Part shown: positions 47,662 to 56,526 of the stretch, piece after piece
Layout of the letters: each line of letters begins with the position of its first letter
Position numbering within the stretch: the stretch's first letter is position 1
Origin: Streptomyces filamentosus
GTDB lineage: Bacteria; Actinomycetota; Actinomycetes; Streptomycetales; Streptomycetaceae
NCBI RefSeq assembly: GCF_014654895.1
Contig: NZ_BNBE01000003.1
Span: 772,501-836,500, forward strand
Direction of reading: 5' to 3'
Length of the DNA stretch: 64,000 bases
Position numbers and translations under genes: made by a program
Notes under the pieces: model-generated
What the model was told of the DNA's origin: nothing
Database searches by the model: none
The model's input: only the letters and a program-made list of their open reading frames with translations

Positions 47662-49881
47662 CTACTCCTCGTCGGGCACGGCCAGCAGCCCGGTGAGGAG
47701 CGGCCGCAGCCGGGTCGTCCGCGCCGGGGCGAGGACCTCGGCCACCGCGCGCGGCAGTGCCTGGTCCACGCCGTGCACGACCGACAGGTGGCGCTCCGCC
47801 CGGCCGAAGGCCGTGTACACCCACGGCCGGCTCAGACCGCCGGCGGCGTCGCCCGGCAGCACCGCGACCACCGCGGGCCACCGGTCGCCGGCCGCCTGGT
47901 GCGCGGTCAGCGCCCATCCGTGCCGCAGCGCCGACTCCACCCGCTCCTTCGCCACGACGACCTCGCCGTCCGCGGTGCGCAGCCGCAGGCCCTCGGCGTC
48001 GGCGCCGAGGACGGTGCCCGCCACCGTGCGGCCGGGGACCGGCGCGTACGCCACCCGGTCGCCGGGGTCGTAGCCGCCGAAGCGGCCGGGGCCCGGGTTC
48101 AGCCGCTGCTTCAGGGCCGCGTTCAGCGCGCGCGTGCCCGCCGAGCCGCCGTGGCCGACGGTGATCACCCGGGTGTCCTCGGGGGACAGGCCGAAGGCGC
48201 GCGGCACCGAGTCCGCGACCAGCTGCACCGTGCGGTGCACGGCCTCGCCGGCGTCCCGCACGGGGACGATCACGACCTCCTTGCCGGGGGCCTCCACCTG
48301 GTTCAGCTCGCCGATGCCGATGCCCGACACCAGCTCGCCCAGCGGGCCCGGGTCGGGACGGCGGGACGCCACCCGGGGGCAGACGCGGGCCGCGAGGGCG
48401 TCGGCGAACACCGCGCCGGGACCGGCCGCCCCGAGGACGTCCGGATCGCCGCTGAGGACGAGCCGGCAGCCGTCCGGAAGGGCCTCCACGAGCAGCGCGC
48501 CCGTCTCGACGTCCAGCTGCGGGGCGTCCAGCACCACCAGCAGGTCCAGCGCGAGGGCGCCCTCCTCGTCCCGGCCGGGACCGGCCGTCCCCGAGAGCAG
48601 CGCGGCGAGCGGCACCGCCGTCCCCGCCGCCCGCTCCGCGGCGTCCAGCCGCTCCGGGGCGTGCACGGTGACCAGGGTCCGCAGCCCGCGCTCCCGCGCG
48701 GCGGCGGCGAGGGCGGACGGCTCGGCACGGGCGGCCTCGCCGCCGGTGTGCAGCACCAGGCCGTGGCCGCCGACGGCCCGCTCCAGCTCGCCGCCGTCCC
48801 ACTCCTCGGGGGTGACGGTGCGCACCAGCCGGGCCAGGCCCTCCGCGAGGCTCTCCTCGGCCAGCGCGTACCGGTCGAGGCCGAGCAGCGGGGGCTCCGA
48901 GGGGCCGTCGTCCCCGGCCCCGGTCTCCTCGCCGGAGCCGTCAGGGTCCTCCTCCGGGTCCTCCGGGGCCTCCCCCTCCGGGACCTCCTCCTCCTGGAAG
49001 AGCAGGACGGCGCCCTCGGAGACCGCGGTCTCGACGGCCTGCTCCGGGTCGGGGACCCCGTGCCCGGCGAGCCCGGCCCGCACCTCGTCGACGGTGAGCG
49101 CGGTGTGGCCCTGGAGGGCGGCCCGGTCCAGCAGCCACACGGTCAGGGCCACCGTCCGGCGCGGGTCGTCCGGTCCGCAGGCCCCGCCGAGCAGGGCCCG
49201 TGCGAAGCCGTCGGCCTGCTCCGGCCGGACCCCGGAGACGGCCAGCAGCCGCCACGGGTCCTCGGTCAGCGCCTCGGCGGCCCGCTCGCCCAGGGCGGCG
49301 GCGGTCCGGGAGGCCAGTGCCTCGGGCGCCCCGCCGCGCGCCAGCACCTCGCGGACCCCGGCCAGCGCACCGGCAGTGGGCGCGGGCGCGACGACGGGGG
49401 CGGGGGCGGGGGCGACGGCGGGAACGGGGACGGGGACGGCCGGGGCGGGCGGACGCACGGCCTCCCGGGGGCCCGGGGCGGCGGGCGGCTCGGGCGCGGC
49501 CTCGAAGAAGGCGCTGCCGGACGCGGACCCGCCCTCCACGGCCCGTACGGCGGCGAGCAGGTCGGCGGCGGTGCCGCTCAGCTTGGTCCCGCCCGCGACG
49601 GGGCCGGACTTCTCGGCCTTCCGGGCCTCGATCCTGGCCCGCAGCTCCCGCTGGGCCGCCAGCTCCGCCTGTGCCTCGCTCAGCTCGGGCGCCGCCTCTC
49701 CGGCGGCCTTCCCGTCCTCCCCGCCGGCGGTCTCCTCCTCCGGCCCTGAGGCGTTTCCCTCCGGCCCGGTGGTCTCCTCCGGCCCGGTGGTCTCCTCCTC
49801 CGGCCCGGCGGACGGCGCCCCGTCCTCGTGGGCCACGTCCTCGGGTGCCTCGGGTGCGGTCTCCCCGGAAGGCTCGGTCAC
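47662..49881 (-). CDS. RecD2-like protein with lost Walker motifs
   Basis: 739 residues from GTG 49881. Acidic Glu/Pro-rich N-terminus (1-100), Pro/Ala/Val linker (130-170), helix-hairpin-helix-like region (172-235), then a RecD-type helicase core. At the Walker A position the sequence is VLHTGGEAARAE (376-387), keeping TGG but losing GK(T/S). At Walker B it is LLVVLDAPQLD (447-457), with Ala for Glu. GDPDVL (478-483), ALTAHQAAGDRW (657-668, motif VI) and YTAFGRAERHLSVV (689-702) are retained. It should fold like RecD2 but not hydrolyse ATP. It overlaps the aldo/keto reductase by 4 bases, downstream of it. Confidence 0.82.
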   Translation of the reverse strand: MTEPSGETAPEAPEDVAHEDGAPSAGPEEETTGPEETTGPEGNASGPEEETAGGEDGKAAGEAAPELSEAQAELAAQRELRARIEARKAEKSGPVAGGTKLSGTAADLLAAVRAVEGGSASGSAFFEAAPEPPAAPGPREAVRPPAPAVPVPVPAVAPAPAPVVAPAPTAGALAGVREVLARGGAPEALASRTAAALGERAAEALTEDPWRLLAVSGVRPEQADGFARALLGGACGPDDPRRTVALTVWLLDRAALQGHTALTVDEVRAGLAGHGVPDPEQAVETAVSEGAVLLFQEEEVPEGEAPEDPEEDPDGSGEETGAGDDGPSEPPLLGLDRYALAEESLAEGLARLVRTVTPEEWDGGELERAVGGHGLVLHTGGEAARAEPSALAAAARERGLRTLVTVHAPERLDAAERAAGTAVPLAALLSGTAGPGRDEEGALALDLLVVLDAPQLDVETGALLVEALPDGCRLVLSGDPDVLGAAGPGAVFADALAARVCPRVASRRPDPGPLGELVSGIGIGELNQVEAPGKEVVIVPVRDAGEAVHRTVQLVADSVPRAFGLSPEDTRVITVGHGGSAGTRALNAALKQRLNPGPGRFGGYDPGDRVAYAPVPGRTVAGTVLGADAEGLRLRTADGEVVVAKERVESALRHGWALTAHQAAGDRWPAVVAVLPGDAAGGLSRPWVYTAFGRAERHLSVVHGVDQALPRAVAEVLAPARTTRLRPLLTGLLAVPDEE

Positions 49882-50855
49882 AAGGTGCTCCAGTCGTGAT
49901 CCGGATAACGGTGCACGGGCGCGGACACATCGTCCAAAGCCCGGCAGATCTCGTCAGGAAGACTAAGGCCCTCCACCGACAGAGCCGCCGTGAGCTGGCG
50001 CGCCGTGCGCGCGCCGATGATCGGGGCGGTGACGCCGGGCCGGTCGCGGACCCAGGCGAGCGCCACGTGCAGCGGGCTCGTGGCGAGCCCGTCGGCGGCC
50101 GTGCTGACCGCCTCCACGATCCGGCTCGCCGCCTCGTCGAGGTACGGCTCCACGAACGGCGCCAGCGCCTCCGACGCGCCCCGGGAGTCGGCCGGGGTGC
50201 CGCCGCGGTACTTGCCGGTGAGCACCCCTCGGCCCAGCGGGGAGGAGGGCAGCAGGCCTATGCCGAGGTCGATCGCGGCGGGCAGGACCTCCCGCTCCAC
50301 GCCCCGCTGGAGCAGGGAGTACTCCAGCTGGGCACCGGCCAGCCGGGTCCGGTCGCCGGCCAGCTGCCAGGTGCCCGCCTTGGCGAGCTGCCAGCCGCAG
50401 AAGTTCGCCACGCCCGCGTACCGCGCCCGGCCGCTGCGCACCGCGATGTCGAGCGCCTGGAGCGACTCCTCCAGCGGGGTGTACGGGTCGTAGGCGTGCA
50501 GCTGCCACAGGTCCACGTGGTCCGTGCCGAGCCGGGCCAGGGAGGCGTCGAGCGCGGCGAGGAGGTGGCCGCGCGAGCCGTCGGTGCGCCGGTCCGGGTC
50601 CGGGACGCTGCCGGCCTTGGTGGACAGCACCAGGTCCCGCCGCGGCACGAGCCGCTCCATCAGTCTCCCGAGCAGATGCTCCGCCTCGCCCCCGCCGTAC
50701 ACGTCGGCGGTGTCCACGAGGGTGCCGCCCGCGTCCCAGAACGCCCTCAGCTGCTCGCCCGCGTCGTGCTCGTCGGTGTCCCGCCCCCAGGTGAGCGTGC
50801 CGAGCCCGATGCGCGAGACGCGCAGGCCGGTACGTCCGAGATGCCTCTGCTTCAT
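49878..50855 (-). CDS. Aldo/keto reductase
   Basis: 325 residues. AKR TIM-barrel signatures: LGTLTWGRDTDEHDA, LVDTADVYGGGEAE (catalytic Asp and Tyr), STKAG (Lys), VDLWQLHAYDP (His), and the C-terminal cofactor site PIIGARTARQL. NADPH-dependent; the natural substrate is unknown. Its stop overlaps the start of the RecD2-like gene, so they are co-transcribed. The physiological reason for that pairing is not evident. Confidence 0.93.
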   Translation of the reverse strand: MKQRHLGRTGLRVSRIGLGTLTWGRDTDEHDAGEQLRAFWDAGGTLVDTADVYGGGEAEHLLGRLMERLVPRRDLVLSTKAGSVPDPDRRTDGSRGHLLAALDASLARLGTDHVDLWQLHAYDPYTPLEESLQALDIAVRSGRARYAGVANFCGWQLAKAGTWQLAGDRTRLAGAQLEYSLLQRGVEREVLPAAIDLGIGLLPSSPLGRGVLTGKYRGGTPADSRGASEALAPFVEPYLDEAASRIVEAVSTAADGLATSPLHVALAWVRDRPGVTAPIIGARTARQLTAALSVEGLSLPDEICRALDDVSAPVHRYPDHDWSTL

Positions 50856-51007
50856 GGGCGGGACCTTACTGGCCGGGGCCGCGCGGGCGGAGGTCCTGTG
50901 GACGGAAGCTGTGGACGACGGCGCGGCGGCCGGCTCCTGACGGATCGGGGGAGGGCGCGCTAGAGTCCGGGACCAGATACGTTACCGATGGGTAAGGGGT
51001 GCGTGAA

Positions 51008-52057
51008 ATGCGGCTCGGCATCAACCTCGGCTACTGGGGCGCCGGCATGGACGGCGACAATCTGGCCGTCGCCCAGGAGGCCGACCGCCTCGGCTACGAC
51101 GTCTGCTGGGCGGCGGAGGCGTACGGCTCGGACGCGCCCACGGTGCTGTCCTGGGTCGCCGCGAAGACCGAACGCATCGACGTCGGCTCGGCGATCATGC
51201 AGATCCCGGCCCGCCAGCCCGCGATGACGGCGATGACCGCCGCCACCCTGGACTCGCTCTCCGGCGGCCGTTTCCGCCTCGGCCTCGGCGTCTCCGGACC
51301 GCAGGTCTCCGAGGGCTGGTACGGCGTGAAGTTCGACAAGCCGCTCGCCCGCACCCGCGAGTACGTGGAGATCGTCCGCAAGGCGATGTCCCGCGAGCGC
51401 CTGACCCACGACGGCGAGCACTGGACGCTGCCGCTGCCCGGCGGCCCCGGCAAGCCGATCAAGCTGACCGTCCACCCGCAGCGCGAGCACATCCCGCTCT
51501 ACATCGCCGCGATCGGCCCGAAGAACCTGGAGCAGACCGGCGAGATCGCGGACGGCGCCCTGCTGATCTTCCCCTCCGCCGAGCACCTGGAGGAGACCGC
51601 CCTGCGCCCCCTGCGGGCGGGCCGCGAGAAGGCCGGCCTGACCATGGACGGCTTCGACGTCTGCCCGACGCTGCCGCTCGCCCTCGGCGAGGACGTGGAC
51701 GCCCTCGCCGACGTCTTCCGCCCCTACACCGCCCTCTACGTGGGCGGCATGGGCAGCCGCAAGCAGAACTTCTACAACCAGCTCGCCCGGCGCATGGGCT
51801 ACGAGAAGGAGGCCGCCGAGATCCAGGACAAGTACCTGGCCGGCGACAAGGCGGGCGCCGCGGCCGCCGTGCCCCGCACCCTCATCGACCAGACCGCGCT
51901 GCTCGGCCCCGTCGACCGGATCGCGGACCGCATGACCGCCTACGCGGAGGCCGGCGTCACCACCCTGACCCTCGCCCCCGCCGGCTTCACCCTCGACGAG
52001 CGCCTCACCGCCCTGCGGGCCGGCGTGGACGCCCTGGAGCGGGCCGGCCTGGCGTAG
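51008..52057 (+). CDS. LLM class F420-dependent oxidoreductase
   Basis: 349 residues from ATG 51008 (MRLGINLGYWGAGMDGDN), with AAGGGG eight bases upstream. Luciferase-like TIM barrel: AAEAYGSDAPTVLSWVAAKT, GSAIMQIPARQPAM, FRLGLGVSGPQVSEGWYGV. AIMQIPAR and SGPQV are typical of the F420-dependent branch found in mycobacteria and Streptomyces. It moves hydride between F420 and an unknown substrate. A possible terminator follows (CGGCCGTGG / CCACGGCCG, 52070-52110). Confidence 0.92.
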   Translation: MRLGINLGYWGAGMDGDNLAVAQEADRLGYDVCWAAEAYGSDAPTVLSWVAAKTERIDVGSAIMQIPARQPAMTAMTAATLDSLSGGRFRLGLGVSGPQVSEGWYGVKFDKPLARTREYVEIVRKAMSRERLTHDGEHWTLPLPGGPGKPIKLTVHPQREHIPLYIAAIGPKNLEQTGEIADGALLIFPSAEHLEETALRPLRAGREKAGLTMDGFDVCPTLPLALGEDVDALADVFRPYTALYVGGMGSRKQNFYNQLARRMGYEKEAAEIQDKYLAGDKAGAAAAVPRTLIDQTALLGPVDRIADRMTAYAEAGVTTLTLAPAGFTLDERLTALRAGVDALERAGLA

Positions 52058-52270
52058 GGCGGAAGCCTGCGGCCGTGGTGGGGGCTCGGGGGTCTTCCCC
52101 GCCACGGCCGTCACCCCCTTCAACGCTCCCGGGGCACCCCCGGTTACGGCCCGGGAGCATCACTCTTTCGGCCCCGTGGCGGAGCCCTCCTGTTGCCCGC
52201 CGCCCCGGACCGCACTTGACTCGGTCTCCCGGACGCGCGCGGCGCGGACGTCCGCAGGGAGGTGGCAGCG

Positions 52271-53056
52271 ATGCTCACGGCCAAGAGTCTGTTCCAGGAG
52301 ATCATCGACGACGACGGGGCCTTCCGGCTCTTCTGCTCGATCGCCGCCAGCGGCGAGTCGCAGGGGGGCTGGGAGAACGCCCGGATCGCCGCCCTCGTCG
52401 CCCCCGGCATGAGGGACCTCACCCCGAAGATCACCCGGCACGGCGCCGACGAGGACAAGCACGGCCGGATCTTCCACGCCCTCATGCGCAAGCGCGGCCT
52501 CGAACCCGTCCCCGTCCCGCCGGACACCGACTACACGATGCTCCTGGAACGGCGCGGCATCGGCCTCGCCCACGACAAGCTGCGCCGCGACGAACCCCTC
52601 ACCGAGGAGGACGTCGTCGTCTACCTCGCCCACAGCCGGGTCACCGAGGAACGCGCGGCCGCCCAGATGCAGCTCCTGGTGAAGTACTTCGGCGACCACC
52701 CGGAACTCGGCAAGGCCGTCCGGATGATCTGCAACGACGAGGACAACCACCTCGCCTACTGCCACGAGGAACTGCTGCGCCTCGCCCGCGCGGGCCACGG
52801 CCGCCTCATCCAGCGCACCCTGCGCGAGTCCGCGCTCGCCGAGATCCAGGTCTACCGGGACGTCAGCCTCGCCGTCATGCGCCACATGGGCCGCATCCTG
52901 GACTGGCCGAAGGCCAAGGGCGCGGTGCTCGCCGCCGGCATCCACGGCGTGTACGCGTACGAGCGGGCGGCCGGCTGGCACAAGGCCGTCGGCCTGCGGA
53001 TGCCCGAACGGCTCGACGCCCTCGGCGGCCCCGCCGCCCCCGCCCCGGCCTTCTGA
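52271..53056 (+). CDS. Ferritin-like di-iron domain protein
   Basis: 261 residues from ATG 52271, preceded by GGGAGGTGG. An all-helical bundle with likely metal ligands: ESQGGWENARI, ADEDKHGRIFHALM (ExxH-type), TEERAAAQMQLL and NDEDNHLAYCHEEL. The two D-E-D-x-H motifs about 85 residues apart fit a carboxylate-bridged di-iron ferritin-like fold. Function is unknown; oxidase, oxygenase or storage are possible. It has no signal peptide. It is convergent with corA, with 28 bases between them. Confidence 0.85.
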   Translation: MLTAKSLFQEIIDDDGAFRLFCSIAASGESQGGWENARIAALVAPGMRDLTPKITRHGADEDKHGRIFHALMRKRGLEPVPVPPDTDYTMLLERRGIGLAHDKLRRDEPLTEEDVVVYLAHSRVTEERAAAQMQLLVKYFGDHPELGKAVRMICNDEDNHLAYCHEELLRLARAGHGRLIQRTLRESALAEIQVYRDVSLAVMRHMGRILDWPKAKGAVLAAGIHGVYAYERAAGWHKAVGLRMPERLDALGGPAAPAPAF

Positions 53057-53084
53057 GCCGGGGCGCCGGGGCCGGAGGGCCGGG

Positions 53085-54068
53085 TCACAGCCAGCCGCGC
53101 CGCTTGAACAGCCGGTGCAGGCCCAGCACGATCCCCGCCATCAGCGCGATCACCACCGGGTACGACCACAGCCAGTGCAGCTCCGGCATGTGGTCGAAGT
53201 TCATGCCGTAGATCCCCGCCACCATCGTCGGCACCGCCGCCATGGCCGCCCAGGCGGAGATCTTCCGCATGTCGTCGTTCTGCCGCACGCCCATCTGCGC
53301 CAGGTGCGCCGACAGCACGTCCGACAGCAGCCGGTCCAGCCCCTCCACCAGCTCGTTGGCGCGCAGCAGGTGGTCGTTGACGTCCCGGAAGAAGGGCTGC
53401 GCCTCCTGGTTCACGAACGGCACCGCGCCCGCCGTCAGCCGGGCCATCGGCGCCGCCAGCGGCCCCGTCGCCCGCCGGAACTCCAGCACCTGCCGCTTCG
53501 CCGTGTAGATCCGCTCCGCCGTGTTCGCCGTCCCCGTCCCGCCCGGCGCGAAGACGTCGGCCTCCAGCTCCTCCAGGTCCACCTGGAGCTCGCTCGCCAC
53601 GTCCAGGTAGTGGTCCACCACCGCGTCGCTCACCGCGTAGAGCACCGCCGTCGGCCCGTGCCGCAGCACCTCGGGCTGGGTCTCCAGGCGCTTGCGCACG
53701 GCCGCCAGGGGCGCCCCCTCGCCGTGCCGGACCGTCACCACGAAGGAGTCGCCGAGGAACAGCATCAGCTCCCCGGAGGAGACCCGGTCGCTCTCCGGCT
53801 CGTAGAGCACCGGCTTGAGCACCACGAAGAGGGAGTCGTCGTAGACCTCCAGCTTGGGCCGCTGGTGCGCCTTCAGGGCGTCCTCGACGGCCAGCGGGTG
53901 CAGGGCGAACTCCGTGGCCACGTGGTCGAACTCGGCCTCCGTCGGCTCGTGCAGTCCCACCCACAGGAAGGCGTCCCCGCCGGTCCGTGCCTCGGCCAGC
54001 GCCCGGGAGAGGTCGCTGCCGCAGTCCGTCCGGCGTCCGTCGCGGTAGAGGGCTGAGTCGACGATCAC
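53085..54068 (-). CDS. corA: CorA family magnesium/cobalt transporter
   Basis: 327 residues from GTG 54068. A large N-terminal cytoplasmic domain (LWVGLHEPTEAEFDHVA, HPLAVEDALKAHQRPKLE) ends in two C-terminal helices with the pore signature YGMNF. This is the pentameric CorA channel for Mg2+, Co2+ or Ni2+. Length and motif are standard. It is divergent from the histidine phosphatase gene, with a long perfect palindrome between the two starts. Confidence 0.95.
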   Translation of the reverse strand: MIVDSALYRDGRRTDCGSDLSRALAEARTGGDAFLWVGLHEPTEAEFDHVATEFALHPLAVEDALKAHQRPKLEVYDDSLFVVLKPVLYEPESDRVSSGELMLFLGDSFVVTVRHGEGAPLAAVRKRLETQPEVLRHGPTAVLYAVSDAVVDHYLDVASELQVDLEELEADVFAPGGTGTANTAERIYTAKRQVLEFRRATGPLAAPMARLTAGAVPFVNQEAQPFFRDVNDHLLRANELVEGLDRLLSDVLSAHLAQMGVRQNDDMRKISAWAAMAAVPTMVAGIYGMNFDHMPELHWLWSYPVVIALMAGIVLGLHRLFKRRGWL

Positions 54069-54122
54069 GCGCCGTATTCTCCCCCGAACGTTCCCCCGCC
54101 GCACACCCGTCCCCCTCCTCGG

Positions 54123-54179
54123 GGTCCCACGCGCGCGTGGGACCGTGACTTCCGTCCCCGCCGCCCCCACGCGCGCGTG
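54123..54179. repeat. Perfect 22-bp palindrome and second CACGCGCGCGTG copy
   Basis: 54123-54144 is a perfect 22-base palindrome: GGTCC, then CACGCGCGCGTG, then GGACC. A second CACGCGCGCGTG stands at 54168-54179, 18 bases before the phosphatase start. Both lie in the divergent corA/phosphatase promoter region, so a regulatory role is possible. Confidence 0.75.
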
Positions 54180-54197
54180 CGCCGTAGGCTGGCGGCC

Positions 54198-54887
54198 ATG
54201 GCCACGCTGATCCTCGTCCGGCACGGACGCTCCACCGCCAACACCTCCGGGCTGCTCGCCGGCCGCACGCCGGGCGTGGCGCTCGACGAGCGCGGCGCCG
54301 CGCAGGCCGCCGCCCTGCCCGCCCGGCTCGCCGGCGTCCCGCTCGCCGCCGCCGTCTCCAGCCCGCTCCAGCGCTGCCGCGAGACCCTCCGGCCGCTCCT
54401 GGACGCCCGCCCGGACCTCCCGCTCCACGTGGAGGAGCGGGTGAACGAGTGCGACTACGGCGACTGGTCGGGCCGCAAGCTCAGCGAGCTGAACGACGAA
54501 CCGCTGATGGAGGTCGTCCAGGCGCACGCCTCCGCCGCCGCCTTCCCCGGCGGCGAGTCCATGCGCGCCATGCAGAACAGGGCCGTCGAGGCGGTCCGCG
54601 ACTGGAACGCCCGGATCGAGGCCGAGCACGGCGAGGACGCCGTCTACGCGCTCTGCTCCCACGGCGACATCATCAAGTCGCTCGTCGCCGACGCCCTCGG
54701 ACTCCACCTGGACCTCTTCCAGCGGATCCACGTCGACCCCTGCTCGCTCACCGTGATCCGCTACACCCGGCTGCGGCCCTTCCTGGTCCGCCTCGGCGAC
54801 ACCGGGGACCTGGCCGCGCTGGCCCCCCGGGAGACCTCCGGCGCCGGTGGGGCGGCCGAGGTCGGGGGTGGTGCGGGCGCACCGTGA
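54198..54887 (+). CDS. Histidine phosphatase, MSMEG_4193 family (mycothiol-linked)
   Basis: 229 residues from ATG 54198. Catalytic RHG at Arg8-His9-Gly10 (LVRHGRST) and second His in CSHGDIIK; ECDYGDWSGRKLSEL is the usual acid region. It belongs to the phosphoglycerate mutase-like family that TIGRFAM names MSMEG_4193 and that tracks with mycothiol producers. It is followed by DUF3090, a kinase-fold protein and mshC in a row, as in mycobacteria. The phospho-substrate is unknown. A Gly-rich tail ends the protein. Confidence 0.92.
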   Translation: MATLILVRHGRSTANTSGLLAGRTPGVALDERGAAQAAALPARLAGVPLAAAVSSPLQRCRETLRPLLDARPDLPLHVEERVNECDYGDWSGRKLSELNDEPLMEVVQAHASAAAFPGGESMRAMQNRAVEAVRDWNARIEAEHGEDAVYALCSHGDIIKSLVADALGLHLDLFQRIHVDPCSLTVIRYTRLRPFLVRLGDTGDLAALAPRETSGAGGAAEVGGGAGAP

Positions 54888-54954
54888 TCCGCCCGCGCAG
54901 TAGGGTGGACTCGCCGTTGCAGTACGACAGTCGACAGTCAAGGGAGCCGGGAGA

Positions 54955-55545
54955 GTGTCCCGTCAGGTGTTCCTCTACGACCCGCCGGAGCGTTTCGTGG
55001 CCGGCACGGTCGGGCTGCCTGGCCGCCGGACCTTCTTCCTCCAGGCGTCCGCGGCCGGCCGGGTCACCAGCGTCGCCCTGGAGAAGACGCAGGTGGCGGC
55101 CCTCGCCGAGCGCATGGACGAACTCCTCGACGAGGTGCTGCGCCGCACCGGGGGCAACGCCCCGGTCCCGGCCGTGGCCCCCGTGGAGATCGCCGACACC
55201 GCGCCCCTCGACACCCCCGTCGAGGAGGAGTTCCGCGTCGGCACCATGGCGCTCGCCTGGGACGGCGAGGAACAGCGCATGATCGTCGAGGCCCAGGCGC
55301 TCGTCGAGCTCGACGCGGAGTCCGAGGAGGACCTCGCCGAGGCCGAGGAGCGGCTGCTCCAGGACGAGGAGAACGGCCCGCCGATGCTCCGCGTCCGGCT
55401 CAGCGGCGCCCAGGCCCGCGCCTTCGCCAAGCGGGCCCTGGACGTGGTCAACGCCGGCCGGCCGCCGTGCCCGCTGTGCAGCCTCCCGCTGGACCCGGAG
55501 GGCCACGTCTGCCCCCGCCAGAACGGATACCGCCGCGGAGCATGA
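54955..55545 (+). CDS. DUF3090 protein with C-terminal zinc knuckle
   Basis: 196 residues from GTG 54955. Conserved N-terminus SRQVFLYDPPERFVAGTVG and an acidic middle. The C-terminal knuckle is Cys172-x2-Cys175-x8-His184-x-Cys186 (CPLCSLPLDPEGHVC), a likely zinc site. The family (DUF3090, TIGR03847) is actinobacterial, of unknown function, and always near the MSMEG_4193-type phosphatase. It shares a 4-base start/stop overlap (ATGA) with the next gene, so the two products are probably made in fixed ratio. Confidence 0.93.
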   Translation: MSRQVFLYDPPERFVAGTVGLPGRRTFFLQASAAGRVTSVALEKTQVAALAERMDELLDEVLRRTGGNAPVPAVAPVEIADTAPLDTPVEEEFRVGTMALAWDGEEQRMIVEAQALVELDAESEEDLAEAEERLLQDEENGPPMLRVRLSGAQARAFAKRALDVVNAGRPPCPLCSLPLDPEGHVCPRQNGYRRGA

Positions 55546-56348
55546 GCAGCAGCCCCGACTCCCCGCCGGACACCGAGCTGCTCGCCCGCGGTGAGCTGAC
55601 CGTCCGCGGCCAGGTCCGCGAGGCGTCCAACGCGGTGCTGTACTGCACGGTCGCGCACGAGGGCCGGGAGGCCGCCTGCGTCTACAAGCCGGTCGCTGGG
55701 GAGCGACCCCTGTGGGACTTCCCGGACGGCACCCTCGCCGAGCGGGAGGTCGCCGCGTACGAGCTCTCCGAGGCCACCGGCTGGGGCCTGGTCCCGCCGA
55801 CGGTGCTGCGCGACGGCCCGTACGGCGAGGGCATGGTCCAGCTGTGGATCGAGCCCGACCCGGAGGCCCGGCTGCTCGCCCTCACCGAGGACGAGGAGGC
55901 CGGTGAGGGCTGGAAGGCGATCGGCCCCGCCGAGGTGGGGGAGGGCCGCACCGCGCTCCTCGTCCACGCCGACACGCCCGACCTGCGCCGGCTCGCCGTC
56001 CTCGACGCGGTGATGAACAACGGCGACCGCAAGGGCGGCCACCTGCTGCCCGCGCCCGGCGGCCGGCTCTACGGCATCGACCACGGCGTCTCCTTCCACG
56101 TCGAGGACAAGCTGCGCACCCTGCTGTGGGGCTGGGCGGGCCAGGAGCTGCCCGCCGAGGCCGCCGGGGTGCTCGCCGGCCTGGACCGCGCGCTGGCCCC
56201 CGGAGCGTCCCTCGCCACCCGGCTGGCGGAACTGCTCACGGACGCCGAGGTGTCCGCCGTACGGCGGCGGGTCGGGGCGATGCTGGCCTCGGGGCGGCAC
56301 CCGGAGCCCTCCGGGCAGTGGCCCGCGATCCCCTGGCCGCCGGTCTGA
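55542..56348 (+). CDS. SCO1664-type protein with PI3/4-kinase/HipA-like fold
   Basis: 268 residues. Kinase-like features: Lys49 in CVYKPVAGE (nucleotide-binding Lys), Glu in AEREVAAYELS, catalytic-loop-like MNNGDRKGGHLL with Asp162 and His167, and YGIDHGVSF with Asp180 as the metal-binding acid. This corresponds to the DRxxxN and DFG motifs of PI3/4-kinases and HipA. It belongs to TIGR03843, restricted mainly to actinobacteria. Substrate unknown. Placed between a phosphatase-zinc pair and mshC, it may form a phosphorylation switch with the phosphatase. Confidence 0.9.
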   Translation: MSSSPDSPPDTELLARGELTVRGQVREASNAVLYCTVAHEGREAACVYKPVAGERPLWDFPDGTLAEREVAAYELSEATGWGLVPPTVLRDGPYGEGMVQLWIEPDPEARLLALTEDEEAGEGWKAIGPAEVGEGRTALLVHADTPDLRRLAVLDAVMNNGDRKGGHLLPAPGGRLYGIDHGVSFHVEDKLRTLLWGWAGQELPAEAAGVLAGLDRALAPGASLATRLAELLTDAEVSAVRRRVGAMLASGRHPEPSGQWPAIPWPPV

Positions 56349-56526
56349 GAGCCGTCCGTTTCCCGTCCGCCGGCCCCGGGACCGTACGTTTTCAGCCAGG
56401 GACGCGGGAGAGACGTCGCACCCCTGGGGGGTATGCACACCCCTCGCTCACCCGCAAGAGCGCATGATCGGACAAGATTCCGGATCCGGTTCGTATCTGA
56501 AACGGGTGTCCGGTTACGCTCGGGTC

